Shown here in pieces: positions 49,732-57,524 of a stretch of DNA of 64,000 nt; positions within the stretch are counted from its first letter, which is position 1, and the number at the start of each line of letters is the position of its first letter. The notes under the pieces are model-generated. The model searched no databases, was not told the origin of the DNA, and saw only the letters and a program-made list of their open reading frames with translations. The position numbers and the translations under genes were made by a program. The stretch comes from JBDTNL01 sp039933785 (lineage in GTDB: Bacteria; Acidobacteriota; Thermoanaerobaculia; Multivoradales; JAGPDF01), in NCBI GenBank assembly GCA_039933785.1, contig JBDTNL010000001.1, positions 1 to 64,000 of the forward strand. The letters are read 5' to 3'.

Positions 49732-51444
49732 GTGCGTTGGACCAAGTTCCACCTCTATACCACCCGTGAAGTCCCCGCCGACGCGGAGGTCATCAGCCAC
49801 CAGCTGATGCTGCGCACCGGCATGATCAAGAAGACTGCCGCCGGCATCTACACCTACATGCCGTTCGGCTGGCGCTCGCTGCAGAAGCTGATGACCATCG
49901 TGCGCCGCGAGCTCGATTTCTCGGGCGCGCTCGAGCTGCAGATGCCGGCCGTTCAGCCGGCCGAGCTCTGGATGGAATCGGGGCGGTGGCAGAAGTATGG
50001 CAAAGAGCTGCTGCGCTTCAAGGATCGGCACGATCGCGACTTCTGCATGGGGCCGACGCACGAAGAAGTGATCACCGACGCCGTGCGGCGCGATCTTAAG
50101 AGCTACCGCCAGCTGCCGGTGAATCTGTACCAGATCCAGACCAAGTTCCGCGACGAGATTCGCCCGCGCTTCGGGCTCATGCGCGGCCGCGAGTTCATCA
50201 TGAAGGACGGCTACTCGTTCCACGCCTCACGCGAGAGCCTGGACGAGACGTACAACGAGATGGAAGCCGCGTACCGGCGGATCTTCGACGCCCTGAAGCT
50301 CGACTACACGGCGGTCGAGGCCGACACCGGAACGATCGGCGGCTCGGCGTCGCATGAGTTCATGGTGCTCGCCGAGACCGGCGAGAGCGCCGTCGTGCGC
50401 TGCCCGCAATGCGGCTACGGCGCCAACGTCGAGAAGGCCGAGACGCGCGAGCTGTCGAAGGTCGAACCGGGCAAGGAAGAGGCGATGCGCGAGGTCGCGA
50501 CCCCGGGCTCGCGCACCGTCGACGAGGTCGCCAAGCTTCTGCAGATCCCCGGCGCCTTGATTCTGAAGACGCTGATCTACAACACCGAGAAGGGTCTGGT
50601 CGCGGTGGCGATCCGCGGTGACCGCGAGGTCAACGAGATCAAGCTGGGCAACGCGCTCGACGTGCAGCATCTGCAGCTCGCGAGCGACGAAAAAGTGCGC
50701 GAGGCGATCGGCGCTTCGTTCGGCTCGCTCGGTCCGATCGGTCTGCCCAAGGACGTGCCGGTGCTGGTCGATCGTTCGGCGGAGAGCCTGCGGTTCTTCG
50801 CCTGTGGCGCCAACCAGGACGGCGCGCATTTCGTCGGCGTCGAGTGGGGTCGCGACATCAAACCGGAGACTTTCGTGGACGTGCTGATGGTCGCGGCCGG
50901 GGATGGCTGCCCGCGTTGCGAAGGCACGCTGGGGATGCACCGCGGCATCGAGGTTGGGCACATCTTCAAGCTCGGCACCAAGTACTCGCAGGCCATGCAA
51001 TGCAATTTCACCGACGAGGTCGGCCAGGATCACCCCATGGTCATGGGTTGCTATGGCCTCGGCGTCGGTCGCACCGTCGCCGCGGCGATCGAGCAGAATC
51101 ACGACGCCGACGGCATCATCTGGCCGCTGCCCCTGGCGCCGTTCCAGGTCTTGCTGCAGTCGCTGAACCCGTCGGACGCCGCGGTATCGAAGACCGCCGA
51201 CGAGCTCTACGCCGGGTTGCGCGCCCAGGGCGTCGACGTGCTGTACGACGATCGCGACGAACGCCCGGGGGTGAAGTTCAAGGACGGCGATCTCATTGGC
51301 ATTCCGGTGCGGATCACGGTGGGGGCAAAGTCGCTGGCCGACGGCAAGGTCGAGGTCTCTTCACGGCGCGAACGCGTGAAGGAGTTGGTGGCGGTGCCGG
51401 AAGCCATCGCCGGCGTCATGGAGCGGCTGCGCGCTAGCGGCTAG
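49732..51444 (+). CDS. proS: Prolyl-tRNA synthetase (bacterial type with editing insert)
   Basis: Charges tRNA-Pro. 570 residues, the length of the bacterial type with an inserted YbaK-like editing domain. Class II motifs: SHQLMLRTGMIKKTAAGIYTY, MGPTHEEVITDAVRRDLKSY (motif 2 region), FRDEIRPRFGLMRGREFIMKDGYSFH. The editing insert spans about 225-390 (AKLLQIPGALILKTLIYNTE; IGLPKDVPVLVDRS). Motif 3 is MVMGCYGLGVGRTVAAAIEQ and an anticodon-binding domain ends the chain. GTG 49732 follows AAGGAG at good spacing. Its end overlaps the convergent CNNM gene by 11 bases. Confidence 0.96.
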   Translation: MRWTKFHLYTTREVPADAEVISHQLMLRTGMIKKTAAGIYTYMPFGWRSLQKLMTIVRRELDFSGALELQMPAVQPAELWMESGRWQKYGKELLRFKDRHDRDFCMGPTHEEVITDAVRRDLKSYRQLPVNLYQIQTKFRDEIRPRFGLMRGREFIMKDGYSFHASRESLDETYNEMEAAYRRIFDALKLDYTAVEADTGTIGGSASHEFMVLAETGESAVVRCPQCGYGANVEKAETRELSKVEPGKEEAMREVATPGSRTVDEVAKLLQIPGALILKTLIYNTEKGLVAVAIRGDREVNEIKLGNALDVQHLQLASDEKVREAIGASFGSLGPIGLPKDVPVLVDRSAESLRFFACGANQDGAHFVGVEWGRDIKPETFVDVLMVAAGDGCPRCEGTLGMHRGIEVGHIFKLGTKYSQAMQCNFTDEVGQDHPMVMGCYGLGVGRTVAAAIEQNHDADGIIWPLPLAPFQVLLQSLNPSDAAVSKTADELYAGLRAQGVDVLYDDRDERPGVKFKDGDLIGIPVRITVGAKSLADGKVEVSSRRERVKELVAVPEAIAGVMERLRASG

Positions 51445-52810
51445 GGGGTTGTGACGACTCTTCGGTGGCCGCTGCGACCGCTGGAGTCACCGTCACGCGC
51501 AGCGTCTTGATGCGATTGCGCTCGACTTCCAGTACTTCGAGAACCAGCGGCCCGACGTTGACCTGGTCGCCGACGCGCGGCCGCTGACCGAGCTCCGACA
51601 GCGCGACACCGCCGATGGTGTCTTCGTCGCGGTCCGAAAAGTCGAGCCGCAGCTCGTCCTCGAGGTCGGCCACCAACATGGCGCCGGAAACCTGATACGT
51701 GTTCTCGCCCTTGCGCACCAGCTCGGGCTTCTCGGTGTCGAATTCGTCCTGGATCGGGCCCACGATCTCTTCGATCACGTTCTCGAGGGTCACGATGCCG
51801 GAGACCCCGCCATATTCGTCGAGCACGGCCGCGAGATGCATGCGCTCGCTGCGCATGCGCTTCAAGAGACGGTCGAGGGTCAGCGATTCAGGCACGAACG
51901 AGATCTCGCGCGCCACGTCCTTGAGCGACACTAACGGCGTAGTGGTGCGGAAGAGGTCCTTGATGTGGATCAGGCCGACGACCTTGTCGAGGTCGCCGTC
52001 GCAGAGCGGAAACCGCGTGTGTCCGGTCATGCGAGCGAGGCGCAGGTTCTCGTCGGCCGATTTGGTGTTGGACAGGTAGACCACGTCGGCGCGCGGGACC
52101 ATGATCTGCCGCGCCACGCGGTGCGAGAGCTCGAATACGTTGTCGAGCAGGTCGCGTTTGAGCTCGGGGATGTTGCCGCCCCGACTGGTCGCGAGCAGAA
52201 GCCGGAGCTCATCTTCGCTGTGCTCGCCCTCGCCCTCGTTCGCGGCTCGCAGCCCGAGCATGCTTAGCAGACCGATCGAGGCTCGGTTGAGCAGCCAGAT
52301 CAACGGATAGGTGAGCTTGTAGAACCCATGCAGGGGCCAGGCGATCCAGAGCGCCGTCGGCAGCGGACGGCGGATGGCGAAGGCCTTGGGCGCCTGCTCG
52401 CCGATCACGATGTGGAGGCCGGTGATCACGGTGAAGGCCAGGATCAGGCTCGCCGAATGGACCAGCTCGGGCGACGCGCCGGGGAGCTTCGACACCACGG
52501 GCTGGACGATCCAGGAGAAGGCCGGTTCGCCTACCCAGCCGAGAGCCAGACTGCTGAGGGTGATTCCGAGCTGGCTCGCCGAGAGATACGCGTCGAGGTG
52601 ACCGAGCATGTGACGCGCCAAGCGGCCACTGCGGCCCTCCAGGACCTCGGCATCGAGCTGCGTTGGCCGCACTTTGACGAGCGCGAACTCGGCAGCGACG
52701 AAGAAACCGTTGAGCAAAACGAGCAGCAGGCCGAGGAGCAGCCCAGTGCCGGGAGCGACGAACGGTGGCTCGGTGACCGGGCCGGCCACGGCCAGCAGCC
52801 ATGGGGTCAC
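51434..52810 (-). CDS. CNNM/CorC (HlyC) family transporter-like membrane protein
   Basis: 458 residues, GTG start. An N-terminal DUF21/CNNM membrane domain (LLLGLLLVLLNGFFVAAEFAL, LDAYLSASQLGITLSSLALG, HIVIGEQAPKAFAIR) is followed by two CBS domains (MVPRADVVYLSNTKSADENL to VSLKDVAREISFVPESLTLD) with EYGGVSGIVTLENVIEEIVG. A C-terminal CorC_HlyC transporter-associated domain completes it. Such proteins are linked to Mg2+ or other divalent cation transport; the old hemolysin label is not informative. It lies 106 bases after the TPR gene on the same strand and may have its own promoter. Confidence 0.9.
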   Translation of the reverse strand: MTPWLLAVAGPVTEPPFVAPGTGLLLGLLLVLLNGFFVAAEFALVKVRPTQLDAEVLEGRSGRLARHMLGHLDAYLSASQLGITLSSLALGWVGEPAFSWIVQPVVSKLPGASPELVHSASLILAFTVITGLHIVIGEQAPKAFAIRRPLPTALWIAWPLHGFYKLTYPLIWLLNRASIGLLSMLGLRAANEGEGEHSEDELRLLLATSRGGNIPELKRDLLDNVFELSHRVARQIMVPRADVVYLSNTKSADENLRLARMTGHTRFPLCDGDLDKVVGLIHIKDLFRTTTPLVSLKDVAREISFVPESLTLDRLLKRMRSERMHLAAVLDEYGGVSGIVTLENVIEEIVGPIQDEFDTEKPELVRKGENTYQVSGAMLVADLEDELRLDFSDRDEDTIGGVALSELGQRPRVGDQVNVGPLVLEVLEVERNRIKTLRVTVTPAVAAATEESSQPPSR

Positions 52811-52916
52811 AGCGGGCCCCGCCGAGAGCTCAGGGTCTGTGAAAAGGGTTCAGGTGGAGGTTGGTCCGGCAAGGAACGGCAATCTTATCATTGCACGATT
52901 AATCCTTTGTTTTCAG

Positions 52917-54098
52917 TCACTTCGCCGCTGCTGGCGGAGGCGTTTTGGGATGCAGGCCATCGGCCTTCGCTCTCGCCGCCACCGCGTCGTTGCTGCGCCC
53001 GGCGTGGTCATACGCGTCGGCCAGCGCCAGCCAGGCCGGCCAGCTCAGAGGGTTGATCCGGGTCGCTTTCTCGAAGTACGGCAGGGCGGCAGGGACCGCT
53101 CCAGTGGCCGTCAGGCTGCGGGCATACTCGACCGCCACACCGGATGCCAACCGCGGATCCGGGAGACCGCGAGAGTCGTCTGGGAGCTTGTCAGCCAAGG
53201 GCTTGAGCGTGGCCAGTGCGCCCACCGCGTCGCCGGTCTGCCTCTGCGCCGTGGCGCGAAGCAGGGTCAGGGTTGGCGTGATGGCGGCCTTCGGGGTGAG
53301 CACCGCGAGCGCCGATTTGGGGTCGCCCATACGCAGGTACGCCTCGGCTTGCGTCTTGTGGATGTCGACCTCCATCGCCGCGGGGTGATTGACGACCAGG
53401 GGCGCCAGGAGCTCGATCGCGCCCTGGCCGTCGCCGACCGCCACCGCGATGCCCGCTCCGAGGAGGCGCACGCCGGGGTTGTTCATGCTCAAACCGTTGA
53501 TCAATTTGTCCGCGACCTCGGGGTGGCCGACGCGGAGCGCCATGAGCGCAGCCATGGTGCGCGGCTCGATCTCGTCCGGGTGGGCCTCGGCCCAGTCGAA
53601 GAGGAGGCCGAAAGCCTCCTCCGCACGGCCCTCGCTGGCGTAGAGCATGCCGAGCTCACGGCTGGCGGGTGAAACGGTCTTCGACGCCTTGATGGCGCGC
53701 TGAAAGTAGCTCGTCGCCTTGAGCGGGTCGCCGGCGGCGCTCGCGGCTCGCCCGGCGTTGTAGAGCACCGCCGCGTCCGCGTGGTCCGACGCCGCGAGTG
53801 GGGAAAGCACGGCGAGCGCATCCGCCGGATGTCCGGTTTCGAGATAGAGCACTCCGAGCAGGGAAAGGGTGTGCCCGCTGGTCGAAGGCTCCTTGCGAAA
53901 AGGTTCGACGATTTTCAGGGCACCGGCGTAGTCGCCGGTCTTCACCTTGGCGACCGCGGCCTCGTAAGCCTTCTCACTTGCGCTGGTGTTGGCAGCGACG
54001 GTGGGCTGAGCGGCGAGCGAGGGTGTGACGGCTCCTGCGAAGGCCAGAGCGATCAAGAAGGGGGCCACGGGCAGGCGCCGGAAGGTCAGCATCTTCAT
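52917..54098 (-). CDS. Secreted TPR-repeat protein
   Basis: 393 residues. A signal peptide (FLIALAFAGAVTPSLAAQ) is followed by TPR-like repeats through most of the chain (YEAAVAKVKTGDYAGALKIV; LSLLGVLYLETGHPADALAV; LYNAGRAASAAGDPLKATSY; GMLYASEGRAEEAFGLLFDW; LADAYDHAGRSNDAVAARAK). The C terminus is Pro/Ala-rich. No enzymatic domain is seen. It lies 54 bases after the sulfatase/TPR gene, and is the third TPR-containing gene in this minus-strand run. A periplasmic scaffold is the simplest reading. Confidence 0.82.
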   Translation of the reverse strand: MKMLTFRRLPVAPFLIALAFAGAVTPSLAAQPTVAANTSASEKAYEAAVAKVKTGDYAGALKIVEPFRKEPSTSGHTLSLLGVLYLETGHPADALAVLSPLAASDHADAAVLYNAGRAASAAGDPLKATSYFQRAIKASKTVSPASRELGMLYASEGRAEEAFGLLFDWAEAHPDEIEPRTMAALMALRVGHPEVADKLINGLSMNNPGVRLLGAGIAVAVGDGQGAIELLAPLVVNHPAAMEVDIHKTQAEAYLRMGDPKSALAVLTPKAAITPTLTLLRATAQRQTGDAVGALATLKPLADKLPDDSRGLPDPRLASGVAVEYARSLTATGAVPAALPYFEKATRINPLSWPAWLALADAYDHAGRSNDAVAARAKADGLHPKTPPPAAAK

Positions 54099-54152
54099 GA
54101 CGGGAGCGTAGCGCAGTCGCGGCCGCGCGCGACGCCGGATGGTCCGGATGAA

Positions 54153-56285
54153 TTACTTTCCGGTGCCGGCGAGTAGCTGCCGGGCGCGCGCGATGTCCGC
54201 CGCGAAGCGCTGCGGCGGGGCGGTGGCGATGAAGCGCTCAAGGGCGCGGCGGGCGGTCGTCGCTTGGTGCGCCTCGAGCGCCGCGAGGGCGGTGTTGAAC
54301 AGCGCGTCGAACTGGCGAGGGTCGAGCTCGACGGCGCGCTGCCAGGCGGTGAGCGCACCGCTGCGATCTCCCGACTGGTACCGCGCCACGCCGAGAGTGT
54401 TCCAGCTGATGGGGAGTCGATCGTTGCGGGCGAGGAGATCCTGCAGGAGGTCTCGAGCTTCGGTGGCGCGCCCGGCTCGGAGAACCGCGACGGCCAGGTT
54501 CTCTTGCGTCTTGGCGTCTCGCGGTGTGGCCTTCGACTGTGCCCGCAGGGCCGCCTCGGCCCCGGTGAGATCGCCGGAATCCATCAACGCGATGGCAAAG
54601 GCGTTCACCGACTCCGCGTCGTCGCTCGCGGCGAGCGGTCGGAGCACGTCGAGAGCTTCTTGCGGGCGGCCGAGCTCGGAGAGGGCGAGGCCGAGCGCCC
54701 GGCGCACCTGCTCGGTGTCATAGCCCTTGGACATCGCCTCGCGCAGCGCCGCCACGGCTTCGTCGCCACGCTCGAGCTGGCGCAGTGCGATGGCCAGGCT
54801 GGTGTACGCCTCGCTGTCTGCGTGCTTCGCGATGGCCCGCCGCGAGGTCTCGGCGGCACGTTGGTACTCGCCGCGGCCATAGGCCTGAATGGACTCCTGC
54901 AGCAGTCGGTCCACGTCGATGAGATTCTTGGGATCGTCCGCTTCCGAGTAGGTTGCCTTGGCCGGCGCGGAACCATTGATGTAACCGAGGTTGTGCAGCC
55001 GGGCCGACTCCTCGCTGGTAGTCCGTCCCTTGGCCGGAGGCCAGGGGTGCTCATCGGGGAGGAGCGCCCGCAGCTCGCCGGCGCTCCGGCGTTCGTTGGT
55101 GAAGAGGTTGTGGGCCTCGTGCGGGTCGGTCGAGAGATCGTAGAGCTCCGGGATCGGCAGCTCGATGAACTTCCAGCGGCTCCTCAAAGCTCCGCGCAGC
55201 GGCGCCCAACCGCGATTCAAGCAAGTCGAGAGGGATTCGAAGTAGGCCGCCCCAGGAACCGCGGGCTCGAGCAGCGAGTGGCCGGTCAGACTGGGCAGGC
55301 GCGGCAAGCCCAGGCGAGCCAGGATGGTCGGGACGATGTCGACATGACCCGCGGCTCGTTCGTCACGCCCGGCAGGGACTCCGTCGCCCCACAGCAACAG
55401 TGGCACCTTGAGCGTCGCCTCGTAGGCGAAGATTCCGTGCGTCTCCTCGCCGTGCTCGCCCAACGCCTCGCCGTGATCGGCGGTGATCACGACGACCGCC
55501 GGCTTTTCGCGGCCGTCGAGAAAAGGCTGCAGGAGAGGGGTCAGAAAGCTGTCGGCGGCCGCGACTTCCCCCAGATAGGGCTCGTTGGGGAAGCGGCTGG
55601 CGAAGGGCTCGGGCGGCGCATAGGGAGCGTGCGGGTCGTAGAGATGAACCCAGAGGAATCGCGGACGATTGGCGTTGCTCGGATCGTTCCACCACTTGGA
55701 GGCCGCTGCGACCACGACGTCGCCCCGGCGTTCAGCCATTTCGAACCGTTCCGGGTCGGCGCCCAAGGGGTAACTGTCGTCGTAGACGTCGAATCCGCGA
55801 TTGAGGCCGAATCGCGAATCGAGGGGGAACGCGGCGACGAACGCCGCCGTCGCGTAGCCCGCGTCGTGCAGGGCGGTTGCCACGGTTGGGACAGTGCCCG
55901 CGAGCTTGAAGCCGCTGTTCTCCCGCACCCCGTGTTGGTAGGGGAAGAGTCCGGTCAGGATGTTGGTGTGCGATGGCAGAGTGACTACGCTGTGGGCGTG
56001 GGTGTCGGTGAATACACTGCCGGATGCCGCCAGGCGATCGAGCAGCGGCGTCGAGGCGCGCGCGTTGCCGGAGAACCCCACGGCGTCCGCGCGCAGGGTG
56101 TCTATGGTGACCAGGAGGACGTCAGGCCGGACGGCGGCGAAGGGAACCGGGGCTCTCGCCGGCGCCGCGGCCGTGGTTTGCCGACAGGCCGTGAGGCAGA
56201 AACCCGACAGCGCGCCGGCGGCGAGGGCTATCGAGACCGCATGAGCGGGACGACGAAGCCGTCCGCGTGCTCTCCGCGCGCTCAC
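54153..56285 (-). CDS. Sulfatase-fold lipoprotein with C-terminal TPR repeats, lacking the formylglycine motif
   Basis: 710 residues, GTG start. The lipobox LTAC puts this protein in the envelope. The alkaline-phosphatase/sulfatase domain runs from about 48 to 420: PDVLLVTIDTLRADAVG with two metal Asp residues, HSVVTLPSHTNILTGLFPY, LWVHLYDPHAPYAPPEPF, VVVITADHGEALGEHGEETH, and a C-terminal ELYDLSTDPHEAHNLF. The site of the C/S-x-P-x-R signature reads Thr102-Leu-Pro-Ser-His106, so formylglycine cannot form; a Thr nucleophile, as in related phospho-transferases, is possible. TPRs fill about 460-700. It follows the regulatory-domain/TPR gene by 19 bases. A long frame on the opposite strand (54264-56369) looks like a shadow. 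Confidence 0.85.
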   Translation of the reverse strand: MSARRARGRLRRPAHAVSIALAAGALSGFCLTACRQTTAAAPARAPVPFAAVRPDVLLVTIDTLRADAVGFSGNARASTPLLDRLAASGSVFTDTHAHSVVTLPSHTNILTGLFPYQHGVRENSGFKLAGTVPTVATALHDAGYATAAFVAAFPLDSRFGLNRGFDVYDDSYPLGADPERFEMAERRGDVVVAAASKWWNDPSNANRPRFLWVHLYDPHAPYAPPEPFASRFPNEPYLGEVAAADSFLTPLLQPFLDGREKPAVVVITADHGEALGEHGEETHGIFAYEATLKVPLLLWGDGVPAGRDERAAGHVDIVPTILARLGLPRLPSLTGHSLLEPAVPGAAYFESLSTCLNRGWAPLRGALRSRWKFIELPIPELYDLSTDPHEAHNLFTNERRSAGELRALLPDEHPWPPAKGRTTSEESARLHNLGYINGSAPAKATYSEADDPKNLIDVDRLLQESIQAYGRGEYQRAAETSRRAIAKHADSEAYTSLAIALRQLERGDEAVAALREAMSKGYDTEQVRRALGLALSELGRPQEALDVLRPLAASDDAESVNAFAIALMDSGDLTGAEAALRAQSKATPRDAKTQENLAVAVLRAGRATEARDLLQDLLARNDRLPISWNTLGVARYQSGDRSGALTAWQRAVELDPRQFDALFNTALAALEAHQATTARRALERFIATAPPQRFAADIARARQLLAGTGK

Positions 56286-56304
56286 GCCGAGAGCTCCATG
56301 CGGC

Positions 56305-57363
56305 CTACTTCAGTTCCTTCAAGAACTCCTTGGCGTCGGCGGCGTGCTCGCCGGTGGGGGCCAGCTTGAGGAGCTTCTCGAAGTCGGCCTTGGCCTCCTT
56401 CATCTTGTTCGAGGCGAGGTAGGCGAGGCCCCTGTAGTAGTAGGCGTCCGCCATGTCCGGGTTCTCCTTCACCACGCGATCGAAACTGCCCACGGCTTCC
56501 GCCAACTTGCCGTCGTTGTACTGGCGGATCCCGATGTTGAGCAACGCCGAGGGATCGATTTTGGTGCCCTCGGGGAGCTTCGCCATGTAGACCTTGGCGT
56601 CGGCTTCGCGGCCGGCGTCAACCAGCCAATCCACCAGCGTCTGGGTCGCCTCCGTGTCGGTAGGGACCGCGGTCAGATAGGACTGCATGGTCTGGATCGC
56701 CTTGTCCTTCTGGCCGTCGGCGTACTGCGCGCCGGCGAGCAGGCGCTGGGTCGCCGTGTCGGCGGGAGTGAGCGCCATGACCTTGTCGAGGGTCTCGATG
56801 GCCGCCTTGGCATTGCGCTCCTGGAGATAGGTGCCGGCGATCGACTTGAGGATCGAGGCTTGGCCGTCGGCCTCCTTGACCTCGGGCAGGACCTTCTCGA
56901 ACGCGGCGCGCGCGTCGGCCCATTTCTCCTGTTGGAGCAGCGCATTCCCCGCGTCGAGCGCCTCCCGGGCGACGTTGTGTGGCTGGGCCGCCTTGATCTC
57001 CTCCGCTGAAGGCCGGTTGAGCGTCACCCGAATCGCCGGCGTGGGGCCGAATTCGTTGGCCCGGGCCGAACCCTCCGAGCCCTTGAACCCCTCGGCCTCG
57101 ATGATGATGTTCCAGGTGTCACCCGACAGCCCCAGATACGACCACTTGCCGCTCTTGTCGGTGACGAAGGGCGGTGGCCCGAACGTCGGGTCCTTCCCCC
57201 AGCGCAGGGTGACCTTGGCTCCAACGACGGGCTTGCCATCTTTGTCGGTCACGAAGCCCTGAAGGCGGCCTTGGCCGGCCCACTGTTGAGCGGTGGCCGG
57301 AATCGAAAGGGCGACGCAGAAAAGGGCGAGAAGGCTGATCAGGCGGATACGGTGGTGATTCAT
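56305..57363 (-). CDS. Secreted carboxypeptidase-regulatory-like / TPR protein
   Basis: 352 residues. Signal peptide (LISLLALFCVALSIPATAQQ); a carboxypeptidase-regulatory-like Ig domain at about 30-115 (LQGFVTDKDGKPVVGAKVTL, KSGKWSYLGLSGDTWNIIIE); then TPRs to the end (ALDAGNALLQQEKWADARAA; LLNIGIRQYNDGKLAEAVGS; DAYYYRGLAYLASNKMKEAK). The Ig-like domain is the same class as in the N terminus of the receptor gene upstream. First gene after the terminator, probably heading an operon with the sulfatase/TPR and TPR genes. Confidence 0.85.
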   Translation of the reverse strand: MNHHRIRLISLLALFCVALSIPATAQQWAGQGRLQGFVTDKDGKPVVGAKVTLRWGKDPTFGPPPFVTDKSGKWSYLGLSGDTWNIIIEAEGFKGSEGSARANEFGPTPAIRVTLNRPSAEEIKAAQPHNVAREALDAGNALLQQEKWADARAAFEKVLPEVKEADGQASILKSIAGTYLQERNAKAAIETLDKVMALTPADTATQRLLAGAQYADGQKDKAIQTMQSYLTAVPTDTEATQTLVDWLVDAGREADAKVYMAKLPEGTKIDPSALLNIGIRQYNDGKLAEAVGSFDRVVKENPDMADAYYYRGLAYLASNKMKEAKADFEKLLKLAPTGEHAADAKEFLKELK

Positions 57364-57430
57364 GGTGGGGCTCTCCAGGATGGCGCGCGAACCAGACTGC
57401 GCTCGGAGAGTTTAGTCCAAGAATTACGGT

Positions 57431-57466
57431 AAAAGAAAAGAGCCGCCGGAGTTGCCGGCGGCTCGA
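57431..57466 (-). terminator. Rho-independent terminator after the Oar-like receptor gene
   Basis: GAGCCGCCGG (57442-57451) pairs perfectly with CCGGCGGCTC (57457-57466) over a 5-base loop. Read on the minus strand the hairpin is followed by TCTTTTCTTTTACC. It begins about 60 bases after the receptor stop and lies before the next gene on that strand, so it would isolate the receptor transcript. Confidence 0.85.
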
Positions 57467-57524
57467 ATCGAACCCCGCCGCCGAGGAAGGCCCCGGCGGC
57501 GGCTTGCTACGACTGCGGCTTGGC

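Noticed and set aside
54264..56369. A 701-codon frame on the plus strand opposite the sulfatase/TPR gene
   Set aside because: No signal peptide, domain or ribosome site; it mirrors a high-GC coding gene on the other strand, a common shadow effect.
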